From Phascolarctobacterium sp. (GTDB lineage: Bacteria; Bacillota; Negativicutes; Acidaminococcales; Acidaminococcaceae), in NCBI GenBank assembly GCA_022718015.1, contig JAIHZV010000066.1:1-6555 (forward strand): a stretch of 6,555 nucleotides of DNA. The letters run 5' to 3'. The position numbers and the translations under genes are program-made. Within the stretch, counting starts at the first letter, position 1. Every line of letters starts with the position of its first letter. Positions 5,576 through 6,555 of the stretch are shown in pieces. The notes below the pieces were generated by a model. The model was not told where the DNA came from and did not search any database. It worked only from the letters and a program-made list of their open reading frames with translations.

Positions 5576-5603
5576 ACCACCACTATTTAGGGAGGAATAA
5601 CTT

Positions 5604-6431
5604 ATGAAGAAGATTACAAAACTTTTACTCACTGTTGCGCTCTGCGCACTGACCATCATCGCCGCAGGCTGCGGCGGCGACAAGGCAGCCGACAAAAAGG
5701 CTGATCCGAACGCACCCGTAAAAATCGGCGTAACCGCTGGTCCGCACGCTGAAATCATGGACAACGTCAAAAAGCTGGCTGAAAAGGAAGGCTTGAAGGT
5801 TGAAGTTGTCGAGTTCTCCGACTATGTAACACCGAACGTTTCTCTGGCACAGGGCGAGCTGTTTGCCAACTCTATGCAGCACGCTCCCTATCTCGCTGCT
5901 ACACTGAAAAAAGAGCCGAAGTTCGAGCTTGTTGAGGCCTTCAAAACCGTAAACTTCCCGATGGCTATCTACTCCACCAAATATAAGAAGGTTGAGGATA
6001 TCCCGGCCGGTGCAACTATCGGTATTCCGAACGATCCGTCCAACGGCGCACGTGCTCTGCTTGTGCTGGCAGACAAGGGCTTCATCGAAGTCAAAGACAA
6101 AAATGATGTAAGCACCTCCGTAGCAAGCATCACTGCTAACCCGAAAAACTACAAGATTCAAGAGCTTGACGCTGCTTCTATTCCTAAAGCAATGGGCGAT
6201 CTTGATGTTGCCGTTATCAACGCCAACTATGCCCTCGTTGCTAAGCTGAATCCCTCCAAGGATTCTCTGCTGGTTGAACGTGCTGACAACCCGTTTGTTA
6301 ACATCTTCGTAACCACCAAGGCTAATGCTAAGGATCCGCGCATCGAGCAGCTGAAAAAAATCTATACCTCTGCTGAAAACAAAAAATTCATCGAGGATCA
6401 TTTTAAAGGCTCTATCACTCCGGCATTCTGA
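5604..6431 (+). CDS. metQ: Methionine ABC importer substrate-binding lipoprotein
   Basis: MetQ binds methionine outside the cytoplasmic membrane and delivers it to MetI-MetN. The 275-residue protein starts with a lipoprotein signal: KK at 2-3, a hydrophobic stretch to about residue 21, and lipobox AAGC with Cys23 as the likely lipidated residue. Ala at -3 of the lipobox is acceptable but less common than Leu. A short polar linker (GGDKAADKKADPN) precedes the mature domain. NLPA/MetQ family blocks are KIGVTAGPHAEIM, FSDYVTPN, MQHAPYL (91-97), IPNDPSN (141-147), NPKNYKIQELDAASIPKA and AVINANYA (203-210), the last containing the Asn known to bind methionine in the family. Length is normal. AGGGAGGA lies 7 bases before the ATG. 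It follows metI by 241 bases filled mainly by the hairpin element; no obvious own promoter was found, so it is probably read from the riboswitch promoter. Confidence 0.96.
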   Translation: MKKITKLLLTVALCALTIIAAGCGGDKAADKKADPNAPVKIGVTAGPHAEIMDNVKKLAEKEGLKVEVVEFSDYVTPNVSLAQGELFANSMQHAPYLAATLKKEPKFELVEAFKTVNFPMAIYSTKYKKVEDIPAGATIGIPNDPSNGARALLVLADKGFIEVKDKNDVSTSVASITANPKNYKIQELDAASIPKAMGDLDVAVINANYALVAKLNPSKDSLLVERADNPFVNIFVTTKANAKDPRIEQLKKIYTSAENKKFIEDHFKGSITPAF

Positions 6432-6447
6432 TAGCAGCCTGAGCTGA

Positions 6448-6482
6448 GGGAGAAGAAGCCAGCCACTTGACACTTCTTCCCC
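6448..6482. other. Hairpin after metQ, no clear U-tract
   Basis: GGGAGAAGAAG (6448-6458) pairs with CTTCTTCCCC (6473-6482) in ten base pairs with one bulged A (6451) and a 14-base loop. The stem lies 17 bases after the metQ stop, where a terminator is expected, but AAACC rather than a T-run follows it. It may be a weak or Rho-assisted end, or an RNA 3'-end protector. It overlaps the promoter at 6467-6495. Confidence 0.45.
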
Positions 6483-6495
6483 AAACCTTTATACT
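6467..6495 (+). promoter_or_regulatory. Strong rightward promoter for a gene beyond the window
   Basis: A perfect TTGACA (6467-6472), a 17-base spacer and TATACT (6490-6495, five of six consensus positions). The start point would be near 6502. No gene begins inside the window on this strand, so it likely drives the next gene. Its -35 lies in the loop and its spacer in the stem of the hairpin after metQ. Confidence 0.65.
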
Positions 6496-6555
6496 TATGC
6501 TAACAACTCCATAAGAAAACTTAGAGTGAGTCTAAAAATTTAGCTCATGAAGGGG
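6496..6555 (+). other. Probable leader of the next gene (partial)
   Basis: The last 60 bases hold no gene. Two small dyads are visible: CTTATG (6494-6499) with CATAAG (6510-6515), and TTAGA (6521-6525) with TCTAA (6531-6535). The end, GAAGGGG (6549-6555), looks like a ribosome binding site, which would place a start codon just past the edge. Nothing more can be said. Confidence 0.35.

Noticed and set aside
5625..6473. Minus-strand open frame of 282 codons opposite metQ
   Set aside because: It is longer than metQ, but metQ matches its family along the whole length with a lipobox and a good ribosome site. The antisense frame has no recognisable domain and is a by-product of codon use.

Overview
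The window looks like a chromosomal amino-acid metabolism locus from a Firmicutes-type anaerobe. The evidence is a short-form HisG with a HisZ partner, a YerC-type TrpR-like regulator, an S-box (SAM-I) riboswitch, strong AGGAGG-like ribosome binding sites and moderate GC content. The Negativicutes (for example a Phascolarctobacterium-like gut bacterium) would fit, but that placement is an inference from gene style, not something the sequence proves.

The left half (1-3180) is read from the minus strand: a yerC-like regulator, then hisZ, hisG and hisD, the last cut by the window edge. HisZ and HisG together form the ATP phosphoribosyltransferase that opens histidine synthesis, and HisD catalyses its last two oxidations. 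hisG and hisD are one base apart. The regulator leads the operon from a TTGACT-17-TAAAGT promoter overlapped by three copies of TAAAGTAT. The predicted leader is only about 37 bases, so there is no room for a T-box; control by the regulator itself is the natural guess.

The 495-base divergent intergenic region (3181-3675) holds that promoter, a 14-bp perfect inverted repeat, a palindrome, and two good rightward promoters (TTTACA-17-TATAAT and TTGACA-17-TATGAT). These lead into a complete SAM-I riboswitch with a visible antiterminator and terminator.

The right half (3676-6431) is the plus-strand metN-metI-metQ operon: ATPase, permease and lipoprotein of the D/L-methionine ABC importer. The riboswitch should shut it off when SAM is plentiful. 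Upstream histidine synthesis and downstream methionine uptake are simply divergent neighbours.

The most unusual object is between metI and metQ (5389-5537): five hairpins packed end to end inside a closing inverted repeat. The left and right arms are inverted homologues, and every stem difference between them is matched by a compensating change in its partner. After metQ (6432-6555) there is a hairpin without a U-tract that overlaps a near-consensus promoter (TTGACA-17-TATACT) pointing out of the window, probably for a following gene.
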